Positions 12,151 to 21,302 of a DNA stretch of 64,000 nucleotides are shown in pieces. Source of the stretch: Acanthornis magna (lineage: Eukaryota; Chordata; Aves; Passeriformes; Acanthizidae); NCBI GenBank assembly GCA_036785705.1, contig JAWUZG010000138.1, positions 2,542,501 through 2,606,500 of the forward strand, in the 5' to 3' direction. The translations under genes were made by a program, and so were the position numbers. The notes below the pieces were generated by a model. It did no database searches. It was given only the letters and a program-made list of their open reading frames with translations, and was not told the origin of the DNA. How positions within the stretch are numbered: position 1 is the stretch's first letter; every line of letters begins with the position of its first letter.

Positions 12151-13890
12151 CCCCAATGTCCCCATCCTGCCACCCACCAGTGCTGCAGCCTTGGCCCCTC
12201 CACGTGTCCTTGTCTGCCCAGGGGTCCCTGCCTGTGCATTTTGAGGGGTCTGGGAACGAAACCCCTGCCCCAGAACTGCTCCTCATGGCGTCCCACGACA
12301 CAAACTGTTCCCAAACAAAGCAGCCCCCCCTGCCTGGACCCACAGCACAGAGATTTTGTGTCTCTGCTTCCCCTGGGTAGGATCAGATCTAAAGTGCTGC
12401 TTCAGAGCACTGTGTTTGACCTTCTGGAAGAGGCTGTTCCTGCTCTTTTGCTCCCTGCTCTGGCTCAGGCTCAGCTCCATGTGCTCCAATGCCTGTAAGG
12501 CCCTGGACTCAGCACACGCTCCCAGGAAAAGAGCAGGGCTGGAGCAGAGCTGTGCCACCAAAGCAAACCACGATGAACCCTTACACAACTTCAAATTGCC
12601 AGCAGAGATTGAAACAAGGTGAAATTCCACTTCTTTCCCCCCTCTCCTCTGTTTGCAAGGCAGAGCCAAGGCAGAGAGCAGAGGAGTGCTCTGCCTGCCA
12701 CACAATGACAGCAAATTCTTCAGGGCACTGAGCTGCGAGGGAACATTTCATTACAATGGCATCCTACAGAACACACATATGGAACAACCTCAGCCACAAA
12801 CTGCAATTACAACCCCGGCTCTGCTTTAACAGAATTATTAGAGCTGAACTAAAATGCTGTTATCCACCTCTTGGAAATGTTATTACTGAGCACAGATTAC
12901 ATCACCCTGAGAAGGGCAGACAGGGACTGGCATGGACAGACTTTTGCAAGATGCACAGAGATCTGACCTCAGCCTCGTCACAAATTGCCTTGGGGAAAAG
13001 CCCTGCACCCAGGGAGGAGCCCTCCCACCCAGCTCCTCAGCACAGACGTTATTGTCAGACGGATTTCTGCTGAAAGAAAAAATCCTTTTGGATCCACAGC
13101 CTCCCTGCTCCTGATGCTGCTCATTCCTGCTGGAGTGATTCTTTTGGGGCTGTTTCCCCCATAACAGAGCAGGAGCAATCCTTCAGAGCTGTTTCACACA
13201 GCAAACAGCCCCGGGCCAAGGGCAGGAGCTGCCAGAAGGGCTGGGAGGTGTTTGCAGGGTGCTCTGCACCACCCCTGTCCTACCCCTCTCACTGGGGGAC
13301 CTTGGGAAGCGAGGGAGGCTCAGCTCCACATCCAAACCGCTCAATTCCTGCCCCGCCAGAGGTGCCCAGGGCAGGCAGCAGCACCACCCATCCCATTCTG
13401 GGGAAAGTCTCAGGAATTTTTGGGTGTCAGACATGGCCACAGGACTGAAGGAGGTGTTTGCAGGCACCTTGGGAGCTCCTCTTGGGGTGCAGTTTAACAG
13501 AGGTTACAGCGATAAGGGACATCCCAGGGATGTCACTGAGACATCAAACATCCCCATTTTCCTTCTCCAAACAACCCAAAAAGCAGAAGCCAGCTGGCAC
13601 CTCTCACACTTGTCAGAAAGCAGCGCAGGGAGGGCTCCACCACTGAGTTTTGCCTGTTTAACACCATCCTTCTGGCATTGCTGCCTGTCCAGGAGAGGAA
13701 AATGTGCACAGAAAAGTGGCTGGAAGGAGTTCAGTGGTACTTGGGGTGAGCTGTCAGCGTTGCACAGCCAGACATGAACAGGATGAAGTCCAAATCAGTG
13801 CAGGGAAGATCAGATTTTTCCATGTCCTACAGATATTCTGGAGCTAAAATCACACTGGTAGGGCTAACAACAGCCAAGTTCCCTGTCCCA
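12151..13890. other. unique sequence, no gene seen
   Basis: No recognisable exon, RNA or transposon. Positions 12740-12910 are AT-richer and free of repeats. The remainder is GC-rich with short chance frames. Confidence 0.45.
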
Positions 13891-14178
13891 GGAATCGCAG
13901 AATCACAGGAATAATAAGGTTGGAAAAAACCTCTGAGATCACAAAGTCCAACCACCAACCACTTAAACCATGGCCTCAAGTGCCACATCTGCATGTTTTG
14001 AACCCCTTGGGCAGCCTGTTCTGGGGCTTTCCAACCCTTTCCAGGAAGAAATTTTCCCTGTTATCCAATCTTGACCTCCCCTGGCACAGCTTGATGCCTT
14101 TTCCTCTTGCCCTGTTGTTCCCTGGGAGCAGAGCCCCCCTGGCCACACCCTCCTCTCAGGGGGTTACAGGGAGCAGTG
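13891..14178 (-). mobile_element. CR1 LINE, second subfamily
   Basis: The segment begins with GAATCGCAGAATCACAGGAA and the 'aaggttggaaaa' box, then the 'gtccaaccaccaacc', 'gggcagcctgttc' and 'cctcttgccctgttgttc' blocks. These are hallmarks of an avian CR1 subfamily different from the main one here. It is the reverse-oriented 3' terminal roughly 290 bp. It is more diverged from the shared core and probably older. Confidence 0.85.
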
Positions 14179-15532
14179 AATGTGACAACCCATAATTTCA
14201 CTCTCTTTCAAAAGAATTTCTTCCTTTTTGCCCCTTTTCCTCCTGCCAGGCCTCTGTAACATCCCTCCCTGCTTCATCCAGCTTTTTCTCCATCCCAAGG
14301 GACTGCTGAGCACAGACCCTGCTGCGGTCACTCCAAGGGGACACGTGGCCACGGATGGCACTGGACAGAGGTCAGGGTGGCTTTGTCCATCCCATTCCTG
14401 GATCCCTGTCCGTGGGAAAGGGCTGCTGGGGGTGGGGATCTCTGGTTCCTGCAGGTGCCCAGGGGCTTGGGATGTTCTGCAGGAGCACAGTGCCCCAGGG
14501 CTGGGGGGGACTCTGCCTCAGGAAACACAGGAACAGCTCAGGCCAGCATCACTCCCCAGCCAAGAGGGAATTTGGGTTCAAAAACAACGAGAGGATCATT
14601 CCAGCTGGAAAATTGAGAGATCCTTACTTTTCCTTTTGATTTATTCCAGTGTGATTTCTGCATTATCAGCCTTCAGGGGGCATTTGCATCACTTCTTCCA
14701 CCCTTCCTTGCAACCAGGCCAGGTAAAAGCTCCCTGTTCACAACTGAATCCTGCAACTTTCAAGTGAAATTACTGGCCAGGAGCTGGGTTTTATGGAAAA
14801 TGACGCATCCTGGAAGAGTTCCCAAAACAAGGATGGGGAACAGTTCCCTGGCACGGGGTTTGGAGCAGTCCAAACAGGCAGCCCTGCCAGGGATATGCCC
14901 ACTTAGTGCCCAAACCCAGAGCACGGAGCTGCACCAGGCCAGCTCGGACTCCTGGATCTGCCTGGCACTGGAAAAGCTGGAGAAAGTGAATCTAAAGCTG
15001 GGCTGGCTCCAGTGGCCCAGGGAACATCTCCTTTGTTAATTGTTTACTTCGTTAACTACAGCAGCTGTCCTTGACTTTGAACCCCCCTGCGAGCTGGAGC
15101 AGGCTAGAAGAGGCTTCAGGAAACGGCACTTTTAGGTTCTGTTAACTTTAAAAAATGAGTCTGTGAAAGCAAAGCCCAGGAGTGCAGCGCTCGAGGGTCT
15201 CACCAGCAACGTGGGCTGACAGAAATACCGTGATGAGCTCATACTCCGCTCAGATAAAAGCACTTTCAAAAGGAGGGGATTAAATGGGGAAGAAAATAAA
15301 ACACAGACTCTCTGCAGCTCTCCAAAAGCATGTTCGGGGCAGCACAAAACCCACTGAAGGACTGGAACAGCCCTGCTCCTGTGGGCTGCTGCTTCTCCCC
15401 AGGGACACATGCGTAACTCGGAGCTCTAAAGCTCCCCAAAAAGCAAACCTAAAAGCTCCTAAAGCCTCTAAAAGCCACCCCTTTGCTCTGCAGCACAGCA
15501 GGAGGAAGGGGCCCTGCAGATGTTGCCCTTTA
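14179..15532. other. unique sequence, no gene seen
   Basis: GC-rich sequence with chance frames on both strands. No repeat, exon or RNA gene was recognised. Confidence 0.45.
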
Positions 15533-15780
15533 CAGAATCCCTGAATGGTTTGGGTTGGAAGGGACCTTAAAATCCATCCAGTGCCACCCCTGCCATGGCA
15601 GGGGCACCTCCCACTGTCCCAGGCTGCTCCAAGCCCCAATGTCCAGCCTGGCCTTGGACACTGCCAGGGATCCAGGAGCAGCCACAGCTTCTCTGGGCAC
15701 CTGTGCCAGGGCCTGCCCACACTCAGAGAGCAGAATTTTTCCCTTACATCTTCTCCAATCCTGCCCTCTGTCAGACCCTC
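15533..15780 (-). mobile_element. CR1 LINE, left arm of an inverted pair
   Basis: It starts with the reverse-oriented CR1 3' end (GAATCCCTGAATGGTTTGGG) and runs through the shared core to about 15780. The terminal roughly 190 bp is closely related, in opposite orientation, to the copy at 15973-16165, so the two can pair. Confidence 0.9.
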
Positions 15781-15925
15781 TAGAACTGCCAGAGCCATTC
15801 AGAAGCTCTCAGGGCTGCCCAGGGTGGGATTGTTGGGGTGTCTGTGCAGGGCCAGGAGCTGCACTGGGTGATCCCTGTGGGTCCCTTCCAACCCAGGAAA
15901 TTCTGTGGTTCTGTCGTTCTGTAGA
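15781..15925 (+). mobile_element. CR1 LINE fragment, third subfamily
   Basis: The segment carries 'gggattgttggggtgtctgtgcagg', 'gtgggtcccttccaacccagg' and a 3' end of ATTCTGTGGTTCTGTCGTTCTG. Related fragments occur at 25056, 39735 and 58061. It is in sense orientation with a short 3' remnant, and lies between the two arms of the inverted CR1 pair. Confidence 0.8.
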
Positions 15926-15972
15926 GATATTTCATAGCCTTGATTTTTTTGTTCTTTCACTACATTTTATGT

Positions 15973-16165
15973 GATGGCCCTGGCACAGGTGCCCAGAGAA
16001 GCTGTGGCTGCCCCTGGATCCCTGGCAGTGTCCAAGGCCAGGCTGGACATTGGGGCTTGGAGCAGCCTGGGACAGTGGGAGGTGTCCCTGCCATGGCAGG
16101 GGTGGGAAGAAGATGAGTTTTAAGGTCCCTTCCAACCCAAACCATTCTGGGATTCTGTGACTCAG
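15973..16165 (+). mobile_element. CR1 LINE, right arm of an inverted pair
   Basis: Sense-oriented 3' terminal CR1 sequence from the 'ggccctggcacaggtgcccag' box to 'ccaaaccattctgggattctgtga'. It is severely 5'-truncated and closely related to the neighbouring minus copy. Confidence 0.92.
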
Positions 16166-16576
16166 GGGAAGGAGAAAAATTCTCCTTGTGCTTCCTTTCC
16201 CAGGCCCTGAGCTCATTCTCTCATCCTGAGCACTCACATGTCCATGCTTAGCACCCTCAGGGACAGTCCACAGCTGAGAGTGAGGAGTGTTCTGCCATCC
16301 TGCTGGATCCTGGAGCAGGCAGCAATCACTGCAGGCTGACTGAAGGTGTTCTGGACAGAGAATATCAGTCACCACTAACTGCTGCAGCCTTACAGCCCTG
16401 TGCACACAGCTCCAGCCAGCTCAGTGCTTCCAGGCCATCACAGCCCACCGAAGAAACAGCTTTAGTTCCTTTCTGCCCACTCAAGGGCCCTCTTCCCTCC
16501 TGGCAGCCCCCTGAAAGCCAGGCTGGTGTGGGAATCACAGGCAGGTAGTGAGAGCTGCTTTACCGTGAGGGCAGTT
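16166..16576. other. unique sequence, no gene seen
   Basis: No recognisable repeat or exon between the CR1 cluster and the LTR candidate. Confidence 0.45.
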
Positions 16577-16859
16577 TGTTGTTCCAAATTCTCACAGTTG
16601 TTCTCTAGCCCAAAACTAGCAGGAATCCATAAACAACAATAATAAGAGACTCACAGGTGGTGTTTTTCCAAGATGTTGTTCTGGCTGTAGGTAGCCAATG
16701 ACATTGTGGGGTGGTGAATTGAGAGCCAATGGATGTGTGACATGAGTATTAGAAATAGCATAAAAGAGGCCTTGGAAAATAAAGAGTTAGTTCCTTTTCT
16801 CTGACCAAGAAGCTGCTGTGGTGAACTTTTTACTTGCTGTGACCGTCTCAACAACGACA
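16577..16859 (+). mobile_element. candidate solo LTR of an avian endogenous retrovirus
   Basis: The segment begins TGTTGTTCC and ends CAACAACGACA, so it has TG...CA ends. It contains a TATA-like CATAAAAG (16759-16766) and AATAAA (16778-16783) in the order expected of a U3-R-U5 unit, followed by a 'gctgctgtggtgaa...tttacttgc...gaccg' end that resembles avian ERV LTRs. No internal retroviral genes flank it, so it would be a solo LTR. I see no clear target-site duplication, so the boundaries are uncertain by tens of bases. Family assignment is not possible by eye. Confidence 0.6.
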
Positions 16860-17117
16860 GGCTGGGGCTTTTCTGATCCCTGCCAGGTGGGGCTCACGGT
16901 CCATCCTTTATCCGTGTGGCCCCACAAAGTGAGTGGGGACATGCACAGCGTGCCCTTGTCCCACTTCCCCTCGTGCTGGGCACCAGGGGGGTTTGGGGAG
17001 CTCAGAATTCACTTGTGCTTAAACCCATCCCACCTGGGGAAGGCTGTCAGGCTCCAGGGCAGGAATCTCTGCTGGGCTGCTGGGAGCTGCTCCTTGGCAC
17101 CCCTCCCTGCTTACTGA
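16860..17117. other. unique sequence, no gene seen
   Basis: A short GC-rich stretch between the LTR candidate and the polypurine tract. Nothing is recognisable in it. Confidence 0.4.
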
Positions 17118-17215
17118 ACAGCAGGGAAGGAAAAGAAATAGAAAAAAAAAGAAAAAGGAAAAAAAATACAGAAGAAAAAGAAAAGGAAAAAAGGGGGAAA
17201 AAAAGGCAGAGGCAG
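17118..17215. repeat. polypurine (GA-rich) tract
   Basis: About 100 bases almost entirely A and G on the plus strand, with AAAAAGAAA and GGGGGAAAA blocks. It is low-complexity sequence. The Lys/Glu-rich plus frame and the Phe-rich minus frame through it are artefacts. Confidence 0.9.
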
Positions 17216-17334
17216 TAGTTCCCTGGCAGAAATCTCCAGGGAGCAGTTGCAGGGCTGTGACAGAGCCGATGGTGGGAGAAGCATCAAAGCAGCCACAAAC
17301 TCTGAGGTGTCTGCACAGCACCACAGCCCCGGGG

Positions 17335-17605
17335 CTGCTCTGGGTGCTGGGACAGCCCTGGGTGGCTCTGGAATAGCCCTGGGTGGCTCTGGGACAGCCC
17401 TGGGTGGCTCTGGGATAGCCCTGGGTGGCTCTGTGACTGCACTGGGTGACCCTGGGACTGCCCTGGGTGACTCTGTGACAGCCTGGGTGACTCTGGGACT
17501 GCTCTGGGTGGCTCTGTGACAGCCCTGGGTGGCTCTGGGACTGCTCTGGGTGGCTCTGTGACAGCCCTGGGTGGCTCTGTGACACCCCCGGGTGGCTCTG
17601 TGCCT
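17335..17605. repeat. 21-bp minisatellite (TGGGTGGCTCTGGGACAGCCC-type)
   Basis: About 13 units of mostly 21 bp contain CTGGGTGGCTCTG, with substitutions (GGGACAG, GGGATAG, GTGACTG, GGGACTG). Because 21 is a multiple of three, several frames stay open on both strands, giving repetitive peptides such as GGSGTAL on plus and PPRAV on minus. The frame at 17284-17856 minus is such a product. No start context, splice site or neighbour supports translation. Confidence 0.9.
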
Positions 17606-18489
17606 GCCAGGATCAGCCCTGGGTGCAGAGTGGGGTTGGTGCTGTTCCCAGGGACAGCCCCAGCCCTGCAGTGTCCCCGGGTGTGGGGCTGGGCTGGGCT
17701 GAGCTGCTCTGGGTGCTGTGACATCCCCCAGTGTCTGTCACCTCCCCCAGGCTGTCTCCCTCTGGCACAGCGGTGGCACCAGCCCGACAGAGCCGGGCTG
17801 TCCCTGGTGACAAAGATGACCCAATGGGAGGAACGAGCACAACTCCAGAGCCCCAAGGCGAGGAAATAAACTTTATAGATCCATTTAAAGGGTGGAATAA
17901 ATGAGCCTTTTGGTATTAATTTGAACTATGAGCTCTGTTAACTATTTCTGGTGCTTTGATTAGAACATTAAAACATTAAATAACAATAAACACTCAGCTC
18001 CACATCTGAGGTGAGCTCCTTTGGCTCTGGAGGATGTGTAGAGCTGCATCCACAAAGCGTGGCCATAAATCTGCTTCCCTTCTCCCAGCCCTAATTCCCA
18101 GATCAGCAAGGAAGAAATTAAAAAGTTTCCAGCCAGAGGAAGTGCCAGCTTCGATACACATAAAGCCTTTTGGTTGACACATTTAGAGAAACCATATTAA
18201 TTAATTATCTCATGAATGTCTTGGCTGCTTTTCCTGCGGCAGTGTTGGGTTTCGTGGCCCCTGAGCTGTCCCCAGCAGGTGAGGGCTGAGCCTCTCCTGG
18301 TGCTGCGGGCAGCTCCCAGTGCCCCTGGCTGGTGCCATGGGGGAGGTGGCACTGCCCAGAGCTCACTCTGACACATTTCTGCCTTGGCAAAGCTGGAATT
18401 CCACTCACTGTGAGCCCTTCAGTCCTCGCCCTCCTCTCCACGGGGAGCTCGGAGTCTCTTTCCCTATTCCTGCTCAAAGCCACCACAAA
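17606..18489. other. unique sequence including an AT-rich conserved-looking patch
   Basis: Positions 17868-18215 are AT-rich within GC-rich flanks and contain ATTAATTAATTA near 18195 and several TAAT cores, suggesting possible noncoding regulatory DNA. The rest is unremarkable. No exon seen. Confidence 0.45.
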
Positions 18490-18750
18490 ATCCCAAATCC
18501 CTGAGGCTGGAAAAGCCCTCCCAGACCATGGAATCCATCCTGACCCCAATGCCCACCTTGTCCCCAGCCCAGAGCACTGAGTGCCATGGCCAGGCCTTCC
18601 TGGGACACCTGCAGGGATGGGCACTCCAAACCTCCCTGGGCAGCCCTGCCAAGGCCTGAGCACCTTTTCCATGGAGAAATTCCTCTCAATATCCATCCTG
18701 AGCCTCCCCTGGCCCAGCCTGAGGCTGTTCCCTCTGGGATTTCAGTCCAT
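18490..18750 (-). mobile_element. CR1 LINE, subfamily shared with 50606-51020
   Basis: The 3' end lies at the left (AATCCCAAATCCCTGAGGCT). 'cctccctgggcagccctgcc' and 'gagcctcccctggcccagcctgaggc' follow. It is nearly the same sequence as the copy at 50606, so both come from one subfamily or from a segmental copy. It ends abruptly after 'gttccctctggga'. Confidence 0.88.
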
Positions 18751-19007
18751 GTCAGGGCAGCACCAAGCACTGATGGTTTCACACATTTGATCTTCCCACA
18801 AGAAATGGGATTTTGGGGAGTCCCAGCTCCAAAGGACATGGCCTGTGCTCTGCTTTGCTCTGAGGTGACCAACAGCAGCGGCAGAGCTGCTGCACAGAGC
18901 CCAGGTGACCTTGGGGGACTCCAATGACCTCCAGGGATGTGAGCAGCCACAGCTCAGACATTTGGCTGTGGCAAGAGAAAGGTCCTATTCTGACCTGCAG
19001 CATTTTT
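18751..19007. other. unique sequence, no gene seen
   Basis: GC-rich DNA leading into the T-rich tract; nothing is recognisable. Confidence 0.4.
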
Positions 19008-19202
19008 CTTTTTTTTTAATTTTTTTTTCCATTTTTTCTTTTTTTCTACTTTTTTTTTTTTTCTTTTTTTTCCCCCCAGGGTCCTGTTCTGAGCTGAGGC
19101 CACTGCTCTTGAATAACAACAATAATAACAACAAGAATAACAAGAATAATAACAATAATAATAATGATAATACTGGAGGTCAGAATAGTACCCTGGGGAA
19201 AA

Positions 19203-19239
<37 letters not shown>

Positions 19240-19370
19240 GTAATATTTTTTCAGGGTTCTGTTCTAATCTGGGGCAACTGCTCCTGCATTACTATTATTA
19301 TTATTATTATTATTACTATTATTATCATTATTATTATTATTGTTGTTGTTGTTGCAATATTATTTACCTA
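19008..19370. repeat. poly-T plus AAC/AAT and ATT microsatellite complex
   Basis: A T-rich tract at 19008-19076 ends in CCCCCCAG. (AAC/AAT)n follows at about 19112-19172, (ATT)n at 19203-19241, another short T tract ending in CAG, and (ATT)n with GTT at 19290-19352. The T-tract plus 'CAGGGT-CTGTTCT...CTG-GGC-ACTGCTC' flank occurs twice about 175 bp apart, so the complex contains a tandem duplication. Poly-Tyr and poly-Asn frames are artefacts. Confidence 0.92.
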
Positions 19371-20713
19371 TTTATTTCTACAATTTGGTTGTCACATTCC
19401 CTCTCTGGAAGGTTTTGGTTCCCTTCCAGCACCCAGGGGACAAACAGGGTAGAGATGGACACCCACTCACCACTGTGGGGTTTTTCCTCATTTTAGCTGG
19501 GACATTCCACTGGCACGCCCAGTCCTGAAATGGGGAACTCTCCAGAGGATAAGGAGAGGTCAGGATCAAATGCAGGACCTGTGAGTCTGGTGTTGGGATT
19601 TTGTGCAAGTCCAGCCCTTAATTTCCAAATAATAACATCTCCTGAGATAACTGAGGGAAGCTGCTCCATCCCTGCATCCTCAACTGCCTTTAGAGCAGCA
19701 CTTTAAATTCAAGATGAAGAAATTCATTTCAGAAGTGTTGAAAATTTCTGCATTCACATTCATCTTCTTGAAGAAAGAAGCCACAAAACCTCAGCTACAC
19801 TCCCCAAATGCATTTGGCTCATGAAATTACTCCTCAACAAACAGAATTTTAAGGAATACATGGTCCACGCGCCCATTAACTGCAGCCTGCACGTTGTGGG
19901 ATGACTTTCAGGAGAAAAGGAGGATGACAACTGAATTTTCCTTCTGGGTAAGGGAGTGAAAGGGGATGGACCTGCTGCTGCCTCAGTTCACTCTGCAGAG
20001 CTGAGTTCTGAAAGCACAGGGGCTCAGGAAATCTCTGGAAAAACAGGGATAAAAGGAGAGGAAATGGCTGTGTGTAGGTCTCAGTCACCTTCTGAAGAGA
20101 CTGATCCCACCAAGAGGAGCAGGAGGGGCAGAGGATGGAAAAACACAGGTTTGTCAATAAAAAATGAGATTTGGTTATTAATATTTGCTTTTTTTTTCTG
20201 GTTAAGATAGGAGAGAACTTCCTTTTGAAAGACAGGATGGAATATAACTTAGTGATGAAACGGAAACAGCAATTCATGAGGGAGACAACGTGGCTGAGCA
20301 GGTGTTGGGAGGGATGAAGGACTTCCCTCTTCCCAAGTGGATGAGAAAAGGGAAGGGCTCCCTTTTCCTGTAGGGCCACAGAGAAATCAAGCCTTTGTCT
20401 GTCCTGGATCTTCTCCAAACCCAGCCACACCCTCAGTGCTGTGAGGAAAAGCAGCCTGGGGAAAAGGAGAGTGGCAAAGGGGGCATTGCACACAGAGAGA
20501 GCAGCGAGTCCCTGGGGATTCCTGCTCTGGAATGTTCTGAAGTGGTCATGGACCTCCTGCTGCTGCTTGCTTTCTTTCTGGCAGAAGGGGAGGGAGGCAG
20601 AGGGCTCCAGACAGGGGTCACGAGTGGCTGTCTGTCTGTAACCTCACCTCTGCTGGCTCCCACCTGCAGCGACTCCAGTGACACCGCGGGGCCACGGCTC
20701 TGGCTGTGCACAA
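19371..20713. other. unique sequence, no gene seen
   Basis: Mixed AT and GC composition. The frame at 19876-20493 minus is long but has no splice or homology support. No transposon recognised. Confidence 0.45.
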
Positions 20714-21003
20714 GGGGACACCTGGACACGTGCCCAGCCAGAGGGGACACCTGGACATGCCCCCAGCCAGAGGGGACACCTGGACATGTCCTCAGCCAGA
20801 GGGGACACCTAGACATGACCCCAGCCAGAGGGGACACTTGGACATGACCCCAGCCAGAGGGGACCTGTGGACACGTGCCCAGCCAGAGGGGACACTTGGA
20901 CACATCCCCAGCCAGAGGGGACAACTGGACACATCCCTAGACAGAGGGGACACGTGGACACATCCTCAGCCAGAGGGGACACCTGGACACGTCCCCAGCC
21001 CAG
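20714..21003. repeat. 29-bp minisatellite, ten units
   Basis: GGGG of each unit falls at 20714, 20743, 20772, 20801, 20830, 20859, 20888, 20917, 20946 and 20975, an exact 29-bp period. The unit reads GGGGACACCTGGACA followed by a variable base and CCCCAGCCAGA. There are no length variants, so it is well homogenised. Frames through it are repeat artefacts that shift every unit. Confidence 0.95.
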
Positions 21004-21099
21004 GGCTTCCCAGGGCAGACCTGTGTGGAAAGCTGCTCAGCTCAGCAGGGAGCAGTGAGGGCTGGGCAGAGCTGCAGGTGACCAACACCCAGACATCCC

Positions 21100-21302
21100 T
21101 GCCCTGAGCCCTTCAGCCCAAAGGAGCTTTCAGGAAGGGAGGAGAGGGATTCTTCACAAGGGCAGTGACAGGACAAGGGTGACAGCCTTCAGCTGAAGGA
21201 GGACAGGGCTGGATGGGATATTGGGAAGGAATTGTTCCTGTGAGGGTGGGCAGGCCCTGGCACAGGTGCCCAGAGAAGCTGTGGCTGCCCCTGGATCCCT
21301 GG
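21100..21302 (+). mobile_element. CR1 LINE fragment lacking its 3' end
   Basis: Sense CR1 sequence from the 'gattcttcacaagggcagtgacagg' region through 'ggccctggcacaggtgcccagagaagctgtggctgcccctggatccctgg'. It stops at about 21302, without the last roughly 110 bp and terminal repeats seen in the other copies. Loss of a 3' end is unusual for CR1 and implies a later deletion or recombination. Confidence 0.88.

Noticed and set aside
11504..12244. 246-codon plus frame
   Set aside because: Antisense to a CR1 element; the same frame pattern recurs in other minus-oriented CR1 copies.
17284..17856. 190-codon minus frame
   Set aside because: It is driven by the 21-bp minisatellite; repetitive PPRAV-type peptide with no splice or start support.
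19164..19496. Poly-Tyr plus frame
   Set aside because: Translation of the ATT microsatellite.
20714..21003. Regular repeats that might suggest a CRISPR array
   Set aside because: Units are contiguous without unique spacers, and the genome is avian; it is a minisatellite.
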